A DNA stretch of 50,519 bases from an uncultured Anaeromusa sp. (GTDB lineage: Bacteria > Bacillota > Negativicutes > Anaeromusales > Anaeromusaceae), in NCBI RefSeq assembly GCF_963676855.1, contig NZ_OY781460.1, forward strand, positions 1,445,001 through 1,495,519, written 5' to 3'. The notes below the pieces were generated by a model, which was given only the letters and a program-made list of their open reading frames with translations, had not been told where the DNA came from and made no database searches. How positions within the stretch are numbered: position 1 is the stretch's first letter; each line of letters starts with the position of its first letter. This document shows positions 16,325 through 24,449 of the stretch, one piece after another. A program made the translations under genes and the position numbers.

Positions 16325-17395
16325 ATGGATATCCTAAAAAAAGAAACGTTGTGGTGGCGAGTGGACGCGGAAAAGCCGGAGTTGGAAATCATTGCGGCGG
16401 CAGCACAAATGCTTCGGGAAGGCAAGCTCGTAGCTTTTCCTACGGAAACCGTCTATGGCTTAGGTGCGAATGGTTTCAACGCAGAGGCGGCGGCTTCGAT
16501 TTATTGGGCTAAAGGAAGGCCCTCGGACAATCCTTTGATTTTGCATATTGCCGATTTAAAAGACTGGGAGCCGTTGGTCCAGCAGATTACGCCCGTAGCT
16601 AGAAAGCTGGCGGAACATTTCTGGCCGGGGCCGTTGACAATGATTTTGCCACGGAGCTTCCGCGTTCCTGATGTGGTCACTGGCGGTCTGGATACGGTAG
16701 CTGTGCGCATGCCGGCGACGGCTGTGACTCGCGAACTGATCCGGCAAGCGGGCGTGCCTATGGCAGGGCCTAGCGCCAATACCTCCGGCAAGCCAAGTCC
16801 GACGACCGCGGAGGCTGTCTGGGAAGATTTGCACGGACGCATAGATGCCATTTTAGATTGCGGCCCTTGCAAGGTAGGCTTGGAGTCTACCGTGGTGGAC
16901 CTTAGCGGTGACGTGCCGATGTTACTGCGGCCAGGCGGCTTGACGGTGGAAGCGCTGCGAGAGGTCATTCCAAACCTGCAGATGGACCCCGCCCTGGCAG
17001 GCGCCGAGGTTGTGATTCCCAAGGCGCCAGGCATGAAGTATCGACATTACGCCCCTAAAGCGGCTGTCGAAGTATGGGAAGGCCCAAAAGAGGTAGTAGA
17101 GAAGGCTTTTTTGAAGGCTTGGCAACAGGATACGACCGAGGAAATCGGATTTTTGGTAACGGCGGAGCTGGCGGCATGGCTGCCGACCTCGCCTAGAGTG
17201 ATAACTTATGGACAGCGCAGTCAGCCGCAGACATTGGCTGCAGGTCTTTTTACCGCTTTGCGGCGCTTTGACTCTCTGCCGGTACGCAGCATTCTGGCGG
17301 AAGGCGTCGACGAAGCCGGTCTAGGACAAGCGGTGATGAACCGTTTGCGCAAAGCTGCCGGGCAGCGCATACGTCGCTTTGCAAAAGGAGAATAA
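16325..17395 (+). CDS. ywlC: L-threonylcarbamoyladenylate synthase (Sua5/YwlC)
   Basis: This enzyme makes threonylcarbamoyl-AMP for the t6A37 modification of ANN-decoding tRNAs. The 356-aa length is that of the two-domain Sua5 type: a YrdC domain with PTETVYGLGAN, KGRPSDNPL and PSANTSGKPSPTT, then a linker containing APGMKYRHYAP and a C-terminal Sua5 domain. The operon position, after prmC and before the phosphatase gene, is conserved in Firmicutes. Confidence 0.95.
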   Translation: MDILKKETLWWRVDAEKPELEIIAAAAQMLREGKLVAFPTETVYGLGANGFNAEAAASIYWAKGRPSDNPLILHIADLKDWEPLVQQITPVARKLAEHFWPGPLTMILPRSFRVPDVVTGGLDTVAVRMPATAVTRELIRQAGVPMAGPSANTSGKPSPTTAEAVWEDLHGRIDAILDCGPCKVGLESTVVDLSGDVPMLLRPGGLTVEALREVIPNLQMDPALAGAEVVIPKAPGMKYRHYAPKAAVEVWEGPKEVVEKAFLKAWQQDTTEEIGFLVTAELAAWLPTSPRVITYGQRSQPQTLAAGLFTALRRFDSLPVRSILAEGVDEAGLGQAVMNRLRKAAGQRIRRFAKGE

Positions 17396-17397
17396 CG

Positions 17398-18351
17398 ATG
17401 ATGCGAGTCATGATGGTTTGTACGGGAAATACTTGTCGCAGCCCCATGGCAGCGGCGCTGCTCCAAGAGAAGATACGTCAAGCTGGTGCGGAGTGTCTCG
17501 TAACGGTGGCTTCTGCCGGTGTGATGGCGGCTCCGGGCGAGCCTATGTCGGCGCAGGCGCAAGCCGTATTGATGCAAAAAGGTTTGTCCGGTCAAGAACA
17601 TCGGGCGGCTCTTCTTACTAGAGCGGATTTTGCATCTTATGATTTAATTTTAACTATGACAACACAGCATAAGAGACTGTTACTGTCTGCGCCTGAAGCG
17701 AAGGCGGAACGCATTTTTACGTTGTGCGAGTATGCGGGAGAAAATGGCGATATCAGCGATCCTTACGGCGGTGACGAAAGTATATATACTGCTTGTGCGC
17801 TGGAGCTGGAAGGACTTTTAGACAAGGCATGGGAGAAAATAAAAATTTTGGCAGGAAAAAAGCAAGTATTGGCGAAGAAAACGAATGATTGTTGGCAGAA
17901 GGAGGGAATGGATTTGAAAATTGCGATCGGCAGCGATCATGGCGGTTTTCGGCTTAAAGAAGAGATTAAGGATTATCTGCGGCAACAAGGCGTGGAACAT
18001 ACGGATTTCGGCACGTATTCCACGGCATCTGTGGATTATCCGGACATTGCCCAGACGGTGGGAGAAAAGGTCGCCGCTGGAGAGTTTGAGCGCGGTATTT
18101 TAATTTGCGGTACTGGTATTGGCATATCTATTGCAGCCAATAAAGTGCCTGGAGTCCGTGCTGCCTTGTGTGGCGACGTGTTTTCCGCGCGGATGTCTAG
18201 GGAACACAATAATGCAAACATCTTGGCTCTTGGCGAGCGCGTTACTGGTTCCGGCTTGGCTCTGATGATCGTCCAGACCTGGCTGGAAACCGAATTTGCC
18301 GGCGGACGTCATGCGCGACGGGTGGAAAAAATTAGCGCCCTAGAGAAATAG
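17398..18351 (+). CDS. Fused protein-arginine phosphatase (YwlE) and ribose-5-phosphate isomerase B
   Basis: One open frame of 317 codons joins two enzymes that are separate neighbours in B. subtilis. Residues 1-155 form a low-molecular-weight phosphatase with loop CTGNTCRSP (Cys8, Arg14); the Thr at position 12 is the feature that directs YwlE to phosphoarginine. The Asp loop is DPYGG. From about residue 173 a complete RpiB follows, with SDHGG, ICGTGIGIS (catalytic Cys) and SREHNNANILALG, interconverting ribose-5-phosphate and ribulose-5-phosphate. An AAGGAGGG at 17899-17906 sits inside the frame, 7-8 bases before a TTG (17914) that would give a canonical RpiB start. Both a fusion and a free RpiB may therefore be made. 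Confidence 0.9.
   Translation: MMRVMMVCTGNTCRSPMAAALLQEKIRQAGAECLVTVASAGVMAAPGEPMSAQAQAVLMQKGLSGQEHRAALLTRADFASYDLILTMTTQHKRLLLSAPEAKAERIFTLCEYAGENGDISDPYGGDESIYTACALELEGLLDKAWEKIKILAGKKQVLAKKTNDCWQKEGMDLKIAIGSDHGGFRLKEEIKDYLRQQGVEHTDFGTYSTASVDYPDIAQTVGEKVAAGEFERGILICGTGIGISIAANKVPGVRAALCGDVFSARMSREHNNANILALGERVTGSGLALMIVQTWLETEFAGGRHARRVEKISALEK
17899..17916 (+). promoter_or_regulatory. Internal ribosome binding site for free RpiB
   Basis: AAGGAGGG is followed by an in-frame ATG (17908, too close) and a TTG (17914, well spaced). The TTG would start RpiB exactly where the family normally begins (MKIAIGSDHGG). Confidence 0.65.
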
Positions 18352-18410
18352 CAAGTAGAGAAGTCTTGCGAACTACAAGTAGGTAAGGGTATGTGCAGGA
18401 GGCGGAGCAT

Positions 18411-18974
18411 ATGGAGGCGGCCATAGGAGAACAGGCGGCGGCAGCGTTGCAGGAACTGATTGTCCAAGGGGAATTGCAGCCGGGTTCCTTGATTGTGATT
18501 GGCTGTAGTACCAGTGAGGTAATTGGCCGTACCATTGGGACGGCTGGCTCGCAAACGGCGGCGCAGGCGCTGCTGACAGGGCTGCGCCAAGTGGCTGAAC
18601 GGGAAAGGATGGCTTTGGCCATTCAGTGTTGTGAGCATTTGAACCGGGCTTTAGTTGTAGAGAGAGAAGTGTTGGAGCAGCATGGTTTGGCGGAAGTGTC
18701 GGCTTTTCCGGTCCCTACGGCTGGAGGCGCTTTGGCCGCACAAGCCATGCTTCAATTTGCAGAACCTGCCCTGGTAGAAGAAATTCAGGCGGATGCAGGC
18801 TTGGATATCGGGAATACGCTGATTGGCATGCATTTAAAACGTGTAGCAGTACCCCTGCGGCTGGCAAACAGTCGTATTGGAGAAACGAATGTGGTGGCTG
18901 CCCGGACGCGGCCCAAACTGATAGGCGGCTGTCGGGCCGTATATAGCCGTCCTGTAGACGGAGTGGACAAATAA
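18411..18974 (+). CDS. YwlG-like protein (UPF0340/TIGR01440)
   Basis: The 187-aa protein matches the YwlG family of uncharacterised Firmicute proteins, which always sits by rpiB and glyA. Conserved pieces are [12 protein letters not shown], the [13 protein letters not shown] segment, [12 protein letters not shown] and [13 protein letters not shown] cysteine pair precedes the EHLNR motif. ATG 18411 follows AGGAGG by 8 bp; a GTG at 18393 lies before it. No reaction is known for the family. Confidence 0.9.
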   Translation: MEAAIGEQAAAALQELIVQGELQPGSLIVIGCSTSEVIGRTIGTAGSQTAAQALLTGLRQVAERERMALAIQCCEHLNRALVVEREVLEQHGLAEVSAFPVPTAGGALAAQAMLQFAEPALVEEIQADAGLDIGNTLIGMHLKRVAVPLRLANSRIGETNVVAARTRPKLIGGCRAVYSRPVDGVDK

Positions 18975-18985
18975 AGGAGGCAAAA

Positions 18986-20227
18986 ATGATGAATTATTTG
19001 CAGACCGTAGATCCAGAAATCGCCGCAGCCATTGCGTTAGAAAAAGGACGGCAGCAAAACAAGCTGGAATTAATTGCTTCGGAAAATTTTGTTTCCCAGG
19101 CAGTGATGGAAGCCCAGGGTTCGGTTCTGACCAACAAATATGCCGAAGGTTATCCTGGCAAGCGTTATTATGGCGGCTGTGAGCATGTAGACGTTGTAGA
19201 GCAACTGGCGATTGATCGAGCCAAAGAACTTTTTGGCGCCGAGTTTGCCAACGTACAGCCCCATTCGGGAGCGCAGGCGAATACGGCTGTCTATTTTGCT
19301 TTGCTTAAACATGGAGATACTCTTTTGGGCATGAACTTGTCTCATGGCGGCCATTTGACCCATGGCAGCCCGGTAAATTTGTCAGGCGTGTATTTCAATG
19401 TAGTTCCCTATGGCGTTGACGCCGAGACGCATCGTATTGATTATGACGAACTGGAAAAACTGGCGAAGGAGCATCGGCCCAAGATGGTTGTAGCCGGAGC
19501 CAGCGCGTACCCGCGAATCATTGACTTTGAAAGAATGGCAGCCATCGCCCACAGTGTGGATGCGATGCTGATGGTAGATATGGCTCATATTGCCGGTTTG
19601 GTAGCGGCAGGCGAACATCCGTCTCCGGTTGGCCATGCCGATATCGTGACGACGACAACCCATAAAACACTGCGGGGACCGCGCGGCGGTTTGATTCTCT
19701 GCAGCGCCGCCATGGGGCCTGCCATTAACAAAGCCATTTTCCCCGGTATCCAGGGCGGTCCGCTGATGCATGTCATTGCGGCTAAAGCTGTGGCATTCAA
19801 AGAAGCGATGAGCGACGACTTCAAGACCTATCAGAAGCAGATTGTAAAAAATGCCAAAGCGTTGGCAGCGGAGCTGATGGCCCAAGGTTTTACCTTGGTA
19901 TCTGGCGGCACAGATAACCATCTGATGTTGGTGGATGTGCGCGCTCAGAACCTGACCGGCAAGGTAGCGGAACGGCTGCTGGATGATGTGGGCGTGACGG
20001 TGAATAAGAATACCATTCCCTTTGATCCTGCCAGTCCTTTTGTGACCAGCGGCGTGCGGATCGGCACGCCAGCTTTGACCACTCGGGGCTTTCTGGAAGC
20101 CGACTTCCGCGAAGTCGGCGCGATTATCGCGTTGGCGCTGCAGAATCCTGATTCCGAAGCGAGCAAGGACGAAGCTCGGCGGCGCGTGGCGGCGCTTTGC
20201 GCCAAATATCCGTTATATGCAGAGTAA
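18986..20227 (+). CDS. glyA: Serine hydroxymethyltransferase
   Basis: GlyA interconverts serine and glycine with tetrahydrofolate, the main one-carbon source. The 413-aa PLP enzyme has LIASENFVS, the [13 protein letters not shown] segment, the catalytic-lysine motif [14 protein letters not shown] and the C-terminal [19 protein letters not shown] precedes the ATG. It is followed by upp after 15 bp. Confidence 0.98.
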   Translation: MMNYLQTVDPEIAAAIALEKGRQQNKLELIASENFVSQAVMEAQGSVLTNKYAEGYPGKRYYGGCEHVDVVEQLAIDRAKELFGAEFANVQPHSGAQANTAVYFALLKHGDTLLGMNLSHGGHLTHGSPVNLSGVYFNVVPYGVDAETHRIDYDELEKLAKEHRPKMVVAGASAYPRIIDFERMAAIAHSVDAMLMVDMAHIAGLVAAGEHPSPVGHADIVTTTTHKTLRGPRGGLILCSAAMGPAINKAIFPGIQGGPLMHVIAAKAVAFKEAMSDDFKTYQKQIVKNAKALAAELMAQGFTLVSGGTDNHLMLVDVRAQNLTGKVAERLLDDVGVTVNKNTIPFDPASPFVTSGVRIGTPALTTRGFLEADFREVGAIIALALQNPDSEASKDEARRRVAALCAKYPLYAE

Positions 20228-20242
20228 CAAGGAGGACCATTC

Positions 20243-20869
20243 ATGCAAGTAAAAGTTATTGATCATCCCTTGATTCAGCATAAGCTGACTCATATTCGCG
20301 ATTTGTCGACCGGCACCAAGGAGTTTCGGGAACTGCTCGAAGAAATTGCCATGCTGATGACGTATGAGCTGACGCGTAAATTAAATCTGGAAGAAGTGGA
20401 AATACAGACTCCAGTGTCCAAGTGCAAAGCCAAAGTGCTCGCAGGCAAAAAGATGGGTGTTATTCCTATTTTGCGAGCCGGGCTGGGTATGGTGAACGGC
20501 GTGCTCAAGATCATTCCCGCCGCCCGCGTGGGGCATGTGGGCTTATATCGTGACCCGCAGACGCTGCAGCCGGTAGAATACTACTGCAAGCTGCCTACGG
20601 ATGTGCAGGATCGTGATATGATCGTGATTGACCCGATGCTCGCTACTGGCGGTTCGTGCGTCGCGGCTATCGATTTGGTGAAAAAACATGGTGCTAGAAA
20701 TATCAAGCTCATGTGCCTGGTAGCTGCACCAGAAGGTGTGCAAGCTGTGAATGACGCACACCCTGACGTAGAAATTTACGCGGCGGCAGTAGATGAGTGC
20801 CTGAATGACCATGGTTATATTATCCCTGGTCTCGGCGATGCCGGCGATCGAATTTTCGGAACCAAATAA
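20243..20869 (+). CDS. upp: Uracil phosphoribosyltransferase
   Basis: Upp salvages uracil to UMP using PRPP. The 208-aa protein has ILRAGLGMV, the PRPP loop [10 protein letters not shown] and the C-terminal uracil-binding [26 protein letters not shown] precedes the ATG. It closes the rpmE operon; a terminator follows. Confidence 0.98.
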   Translation: MQVKVIDHPLIQHKLTHIRDLSTGTKEFRELLEEIAMLMTYELTRKLNLEEVEIQTPVSKCKAKVLAGKKMGVIPILRAGLGMVNGVLKIIPAARVGHVGLYRDPQTLQPVEYYCKLPTDVQDRDMIVIDPMLATGGSCVAAIDLVKKHGARNIKLMCLVAAPEGVQAVNDAHPDVEIYAAAVDECLNDHGYIIPGLGDAGDRIFGTK

Positions 20870-20877
20870 ATTTGAGG

Positions 20878-20920
20878 CTGCTACTTATGGGGGAACCTAT
20901 AAGCGGCAGTTTCTTTTTTT
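20878..20920 (+). terminator. Terminator after upp
   Basis: CTGCTACTTATGGG pairs, with one mismatch and wobbles, with CCTATAAGCGGCAG and is followed by TTTCTTTTTTT. Confidence 0.85.
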
Positions 20921-21051
20921 AGGGAACGTAACAATTGTAAAGGAGTAGCACTTGAGGGCACGAAGTAGGAGCAGGTAGTTCGATTTTAATCCATCTCTTG
21001 TTCAATTCTCGCATTCTCTGGTCCTTCTTTGCTTTCAATGTTACGTTCTCC
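20921..21051. repeat. Foldback element between upp and the dCMP deaminase gene
   Basis: GGGAACGTAACA at 20922-20933 is mirrored by TGTTACGTTCTCC at 21039-21051, and similarity continues inward (AAGGA against TCCTT) with small gaps. The 131-bp unit has no credible gene: the 64-codon frame on the - strand has no convincing ribosome binding site and is a by-product of the repeat. Confidence 0.6.
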
Positions 21052-21094
21052 ATTAAAAAGATGAGCGCAAAGTTGGCAGGAAAGAGCCGACGTT

Positions 21095-21123
21095 TTGGAG
21101 AATCTAAGCCCATGCTATATTAA
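21095..21123 (+). promoter_or_regulatory. Probable promoter of the dCMP deaminase operon
   Basis: TTGGAG (21095-21100) and TATTAA (21118-21123) are 17 bp apart; an overlapping extended -10, TGCTATATT (21113-21121), is an alternative. Confidence 0.5.
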
Positions 21124-21150
21124 AGAACTGGAAAATAGGGGAAATATATT

Positions 21151-21618
21151 ATGAAGCAATTACGAAGACCCAATTGGGATGAATATTTCTTGGAGATGGC
21201 CCAAGTGGCGGCCAAGCGCTCTACTTGTCTGCGTCGCCAGGTGGGTGCTGTTTTGGTGAAGGATCGACGCTTGCTGGCTACCGGTTACAATGGAGCGCCG
21301 CAAAAATTGAAGCATTGCGGAGAAATTGGCTGTTTGCGAGAAGCGATGGGTATTCCGTCAGGAGAGCGGCATGAGCTTTGCCGCGGCTTACACGCCGAGC
21401 AGAATGCGATTATTCAAGCGGCATTGCATGGCGTGGCCATTGAAGGAGCAATTTTATATTGTACGCATCATCCTTGTTCGGTTTGTACGAAGATGCTTAT
21501 TAATGCAGGCATTTTGCGGATTGTCTATTTGGATGGCTATCCAGATGAACTGTCGGCATCTTTGCTGACGGAAGCGCAAGTGCCAACCGAGCAGGCAGTG
21601 AAACAGGAAGAAGAATAG
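21151..21618 (+). CDS. comEB: dCMP deaminase (ComEB-like)
   Basis: The 155-aa zinc enzyme deaminates dCMP to dUMP for thymidylate synthesis. It has the cytidine/deoxycytidylate deaminase motifs: the HAEQNAI active-site Glu with its zinc His, and the [11 protein letters not shown] pair of zinc cysteines. Extra cysteines in the KHCGEIGC stretch fit the structural zinc of this family. It is probably co-transcribed with the following two genes. The weak AGGGG upstream suggests modest translation. Confidence 0.95.
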   Translation: MKQLRRPNWDEYFLEMAQVAAKRSTCLRRQVGAVLVKDRRLLATGYNGAPQKLKHCGEIGCLREAMGIPSGERHELCRGLHAEQNAIIQAALHGVAIEGAILYCTHHPCSVCTKMLINAGILRIVYLDGYPDELSASLLTEAQVPTEQAVKQEEE

Positions 21619-21681
21619 CGCATAAAGGGAAATAGGCCGGGAGCAAAAGAATCGGTCTGAAATTTCAAAGGAGGTGCAGGC

Positions 21682-22578
21682 ATGTTTCTTTCCGCAACAT
21701 CATTACAGCAACTGTTGGCTTCCGTAGGCGACGGGGTGTGTATGCTGGATATGGAAGGCGTCTTGATTCATTGGAACAGCAGTGCAGAGAGTTTAAGTGG
21801 TTATCAAGGCAATGAATTGTTAGGGCGACCCTGTCCGCCGGTGCTGCTACAGGGTCTTTTGGGCATGGAACGCACAGTGGAATTATCAAGATTGTCCGGC
21901 CTTTTACTGCAACGTCAGGAAAGCCGAGTGGTGCAAGGAACGTTGACTCATAAGAAAGGGCATTTGCTGGCTGTGGAAACGACGGCTTTTCCTCTTTACG
22001 ATCCATTGGGCTTGCAATTGGGAGCCTGCTTGCTTTTTCGCCAGAAAAGCCAGGGGTACAACAAGGAACAAGTAGTGCAGTTGGCAAAAATGGCTTATTT
22101 TGACAGCGTCAGCGGCACTTTCAGCCGGCCCTACGGGGAAATGAAGCTGGGAGCAGCTTTAGCAGAGATGCAACAGACGACTGTGCCGGCTGGCATGCTG
22201 TTGGTGCAGCTTCATAATTTAAAAGAAGTGAATGATTCTTTGGGACATGTAGCAGGCGATCATCTTTTGCAGGTAGTAGGAAAAACGGTTGCGTCTTTGT
22301 TGGAAGGAACCGACATCGTCGTGCGTTGGCAAAGCGCTACCTTCTTTATCCTTTGTTACAATGGAAAGAAGAGCTTGCTGCTGCTTTTGGCAGAACGGAT
22401 TCGCACCTTGCTGGCGCAAATTCAGCCGACCTTTAACGGACAGGAGCTTCCGTTGGAGGTAATTGTCTGTGGAGCGGTGGCGGATGTGAATGACACAACA
22501 GAATCATTGGTAAGCAAGGCGGAGCGAGTGATGCTGCAGACGGATACCAACCGGGTGTTGGTGGCCGATGCCAAGTAA
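21682..22578 (+). CDS. PAS protein with degenerate GGDEF domain
   Basis: This 298-residue protein has an N-terminal PAS domain (about residues 8-120, with VGDGVCMLDMEGVLIHWN) and a C-terminal diguanylate-cyclase fold (from about residue 135). Fold markers persist, such as NDSLGHVAGDHLLQVVG, but the catalytic GGDEF is replaced by QSATF (residues 217-221) and the metal-binding aspartate strand, normally DxDxF, reads QLHNL. It therefore should not make c-di-GMP and is likely a sensor or binding protein. It has no membrane segment. AAAGGAGGTG precedes the ATG; the next gene starts 10 bp after the stop. Confidence 0.87.
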   Translation: MFLSATSLQQLLASVGDGVCMLDMEGVLIHWNSSAESLSGYQGNELLGRPCPPVLLQGLLGMERTVELSRLSGLLLQRQESRVVQGTLTHKKGHLLAVETTAFPLYDPLGLQLGACLLFRQKSQGYNKEQVVQLAKMAYFDSVSGTFSRPYGEMKLGAALAEMQQTTVPAGMLLVQLHNLKEVNDSLGHVAGDHLLQVVGKTVASLLEGTDIVVRWQSATFFILCYNGKKSLLLLLAERIRTLLAQIQPTFNGQELPLEVIVCGAVADVNDTTESLVSKAERVMLQTDTNRVLVADAK

Positions 22579-22588
22579 GGGGGCTGTC

Positions 22589-23218
22589 ATGGTAACGACA
22601 ATTGCCTTGCCGAAATTGGATGGCTTGCAGCCAACGCCGCATTCGACGTTGCTGAAGCTGGTGGAGGAAGCTGGCGAACTTTCTCGGGCTATTTTACAGT
22701 TGGGGCAAAAACCAGATGACCCAACGTTGCTTGCGGAAGTAGTGGGGGAGCTGCTGGATGTTGCCCAAACTTGCGTGACTATGATTTTTGTGATGGAAGA
22801 AATGCAAGGTGTTTATGTTGATCCATTGATTGATGAGCATTTAGAAAAACTGGATGCGAAAGGTTATGCGTTTGATCATGCCTTGAGCTATGCTATTTTT
22901 ACCAAGGGCTGTTTTAAGTATATGGCCTTGCCGCAGTTGGAGCTTCCGGAAGTGGATCTTTTACGGACCGTTTGCAAAATTCAAGAGGAATTGGGAGAAT
23001 TGACGCAATTTCTTGGGAAACGGCAGGGGGCGTCAGGCGAAATTGCCGATATCTCCAGTTTGGAAGCGGCGCATGGTTGTGCCTTGGAACTTTTAGATGT
23101 GGCTCAATGCTGCTTTACGATGATGTATATTTTGGCAGCTCGCTATCAGGTTGATCTAAAAGAGGCAGTGGACCGGCATGTGCGCAAGCTTTGCCGCAAA
23201 GGCTATTGCCGCTTGTAG
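22589..23218 (+). CDS. Tandem MazG-like pyrophosphohydrolase
   Basis: The 209-aa protein contains two copies of an all-alpha MazG/dUTPase-like unit. Copy 1 (about residues 20-95) has KLVEEAGELSRAI and GELLDVAQTCVTM; copy 2 (about 125-205) has KIQEELGELTQFL and LELLDVAQCCFTM. Each keeps the EExxE and ExxD magnesium-binding motifs and ends in a similar KGY segment. Such enzymes hydrolyse nucleoside triphosphates to monophosphates, often to clean the pool of damaged or dU nucleotides. ATG 22589 follows AAGGGGG, overlapping the end of the previous gene's region. Placement after dCMP deaminase fits a pyrimidine-pool role; the real substrate is unknown. Confidence 0.85.
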   Translation: MVTTIALPKLDGLQPTPHSTLLKLVEEAGELSRAILQLGQKPDDPTLLAEVVGELLDVAQTCVTMIFVMEEMQGVYVDPLIDEHLEKLDAKGYAFDHALSYAIFTKGCFKYMALPQLELPEVDLLRTVCKIQEELGELTQFLGKRQGASGEIADISSLEAAHGCALELLDVAQCCFTMMYILAARYQVDLKEAVDRHVRKLCRKGYCRL

Positions 23219-23225
23219 AAGCTAT

Positions 23226-23254
23226 TTGACAAGGTGTAGAGGCTAGGCTACAAT
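23226..23254 (+). promoter_or_regulatory. sigma-A promoter of the tagO gene
   Basis: TTGACA (23226-23231) and TACAAT (23249-23254) are separated by 17 bp, about 45 bp before the ATG. Confidence 0.85.
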
Positions 23255-23297
23255 AGAAAAAGATTGTGCAAGTGTAAGAAAAAGAGGTGCATATACT

Positions 23298-24332
23298 ATG
23301 CCGACATATATGTTGGCTTTTGTGGTTGCTTTGTGTGTTACTTATCTGTTGACGCCTCAGGTAATGAAATTGGCAGTTAAGGCAGGCGCCATGGATGCGC
23401 CGGACGCTCGCAAAGTGCACACAAGTCCGATCCCACGTATGGGAGGATTGGCTATTTTTGCGGGTTTCGTATTTGCCGTTTTGGCCAGCATGCATGTTAG
23501 CCGTGAGATTTTGGGCCTATTAGTTGGCGGCACGGTGATCGTGATGGTTGGCATTGTTGATGATATGAAGCCGCTTTCCGCCAGAGTCAAATTGATAGGT
23601 CAAATTGCAGCGGCGCTGGTTATGGTCGGCTTTAATGTACGTATTGATTGGCTCAGTAATCCTTTTGGCGAAGAAATGCTGTATTTGGAAATGTTTTCGG
23701 TTCCTTTTACGGTGTTGTTTACTGTCAGCATGATCAACGTTGTGAATTTGATCGATGGCTTAGACGGATTGGCTGCAGGTGTTTCAAGCATTGCAGCGGC
23801 GACCATTTTGCTGGTGGCATTGCAGCAAAACATTTGGGTTGTGGCGATCCTGACGGCGGCTTTGGCCGGCAGCGCCCTTGGCTTTTTGCATTACAATTTT
23901 AATCCGGCCCGGATTTTCATGGGCGACACAGGCAGCATGTTTTTAGGCTTTATGCTGGCAGGTATTTCTGTTCTGGGAACGGTGAAGAGTGCTGCGACTA
24001 TAGCCTTGATTGTGCCGGTTGTGGCAATGGGGCTGCCTATTTTGGATACTGCTTTTGCGATTATTCGTCGCTATACGAATGGACAGCCGATTTTTAAGCC
24101 TGACAAGGGGCATTTGCATCATCGTCTTTTGGCGTTGGGACTTAGCCAGCGGCAGGCGGTGCTCTTGATGTATGCTATTAGCGGCTGTTTAGGCGTGAGC
24201 GCCATTGTTTTGACAGAAGTCAGTTATGTACTAGGCTTTGTGATTGTAGTTTCCCTGTTGGGAATTGCCTGCTACGGAGCTCGCCGTTTGGGTGTGCTTT
24301 CTTCGGGAGAGTCGTCGCACAGTCATTCCTAA
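23298..24332 (+). CDS. tagO: Undecaprenyl-phosphate GlcNAc-1-phosphate transferase (TagO/WecA type)
   Basis: This polytopic membrane enzyme moves GlcNAc-1-phosphate from UDP-GlcNAc to undecaprenyl phosphate, the first step of many surface glycans (O-antigen, enterobacterial common antigen or teichoic acids). The 344-aa protein has about ten to eleven hydrophobic segments and the family motifs DAPDARKVHTSPIPRMGG, GIVDD, NLIDGLDGL, FMGDTGSM and GHLHHRL. RBS AGAGGTG precedes the ATG. GlmU supplies its substrate and WecB (next gene) makes UDP-ManNAc from the same pool. In a diderm, a role in LPS or another outer-surface polymer is likely. Confidence 0.93.
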   Translation: MPTYMLAFVVALCVTYLLTPQVMKLAVKAGAMDAPDARKVHTSPIPRMGGLAIFAGFVFAVLASMHVSREILGLLVGGTVIVMVGIVDDMKPLSARVKLIGQIAAALVMVGFNVRIDWLSNPFGEEMLYLEMFSVPFTVLFTVSMINVVNLIDGLDGLAAGVSSIAAATILLVALQQNIWVVAILTAALAGSALGFLHYNFNPARIFMGDTGSMFLGFMLAGISVLGTVKSAATIALIVPVVAMGLPILDTAFAIIRRYTNGQPIFKPDKGHLHHRLLALGLSQRQAVLLMYAISGCLGVSAIVLTEVSYVLGFVIVVSLLGIACYGARRLGVLSSGESSHSHS

Positions 24333-24355
24333 AAATTACATGGTTTCGTTATTGC

Positions 24356-24383
24356 GACGGGCTTTCGGGCCCGTCTTCGTTTG
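24356..24383 (+). terminator. Possible terminator after tagO
   Basis: A 7-bp GC-rich stem (GACGGGC and complement) with a TTTCGG loop precedes a T-rich stretch (TTCGTTTGT). The tail is weak, so readthrough into wecB is likely. Confidence 0.5.
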
Positions 24384-24449
24384 TCGGATTGCAGTGGCAA
24401 GCTTGAAATGCCTTGCCGCCATCTAAACTGAGGAATAAGGAGCTGGACT

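Noticed and set aside
20919..21113. 64-codon reading frame on the - strand after upp
   Set aside because: It coincides with the foldback element, has no convincing ribosome binding site and no recognisable fold.
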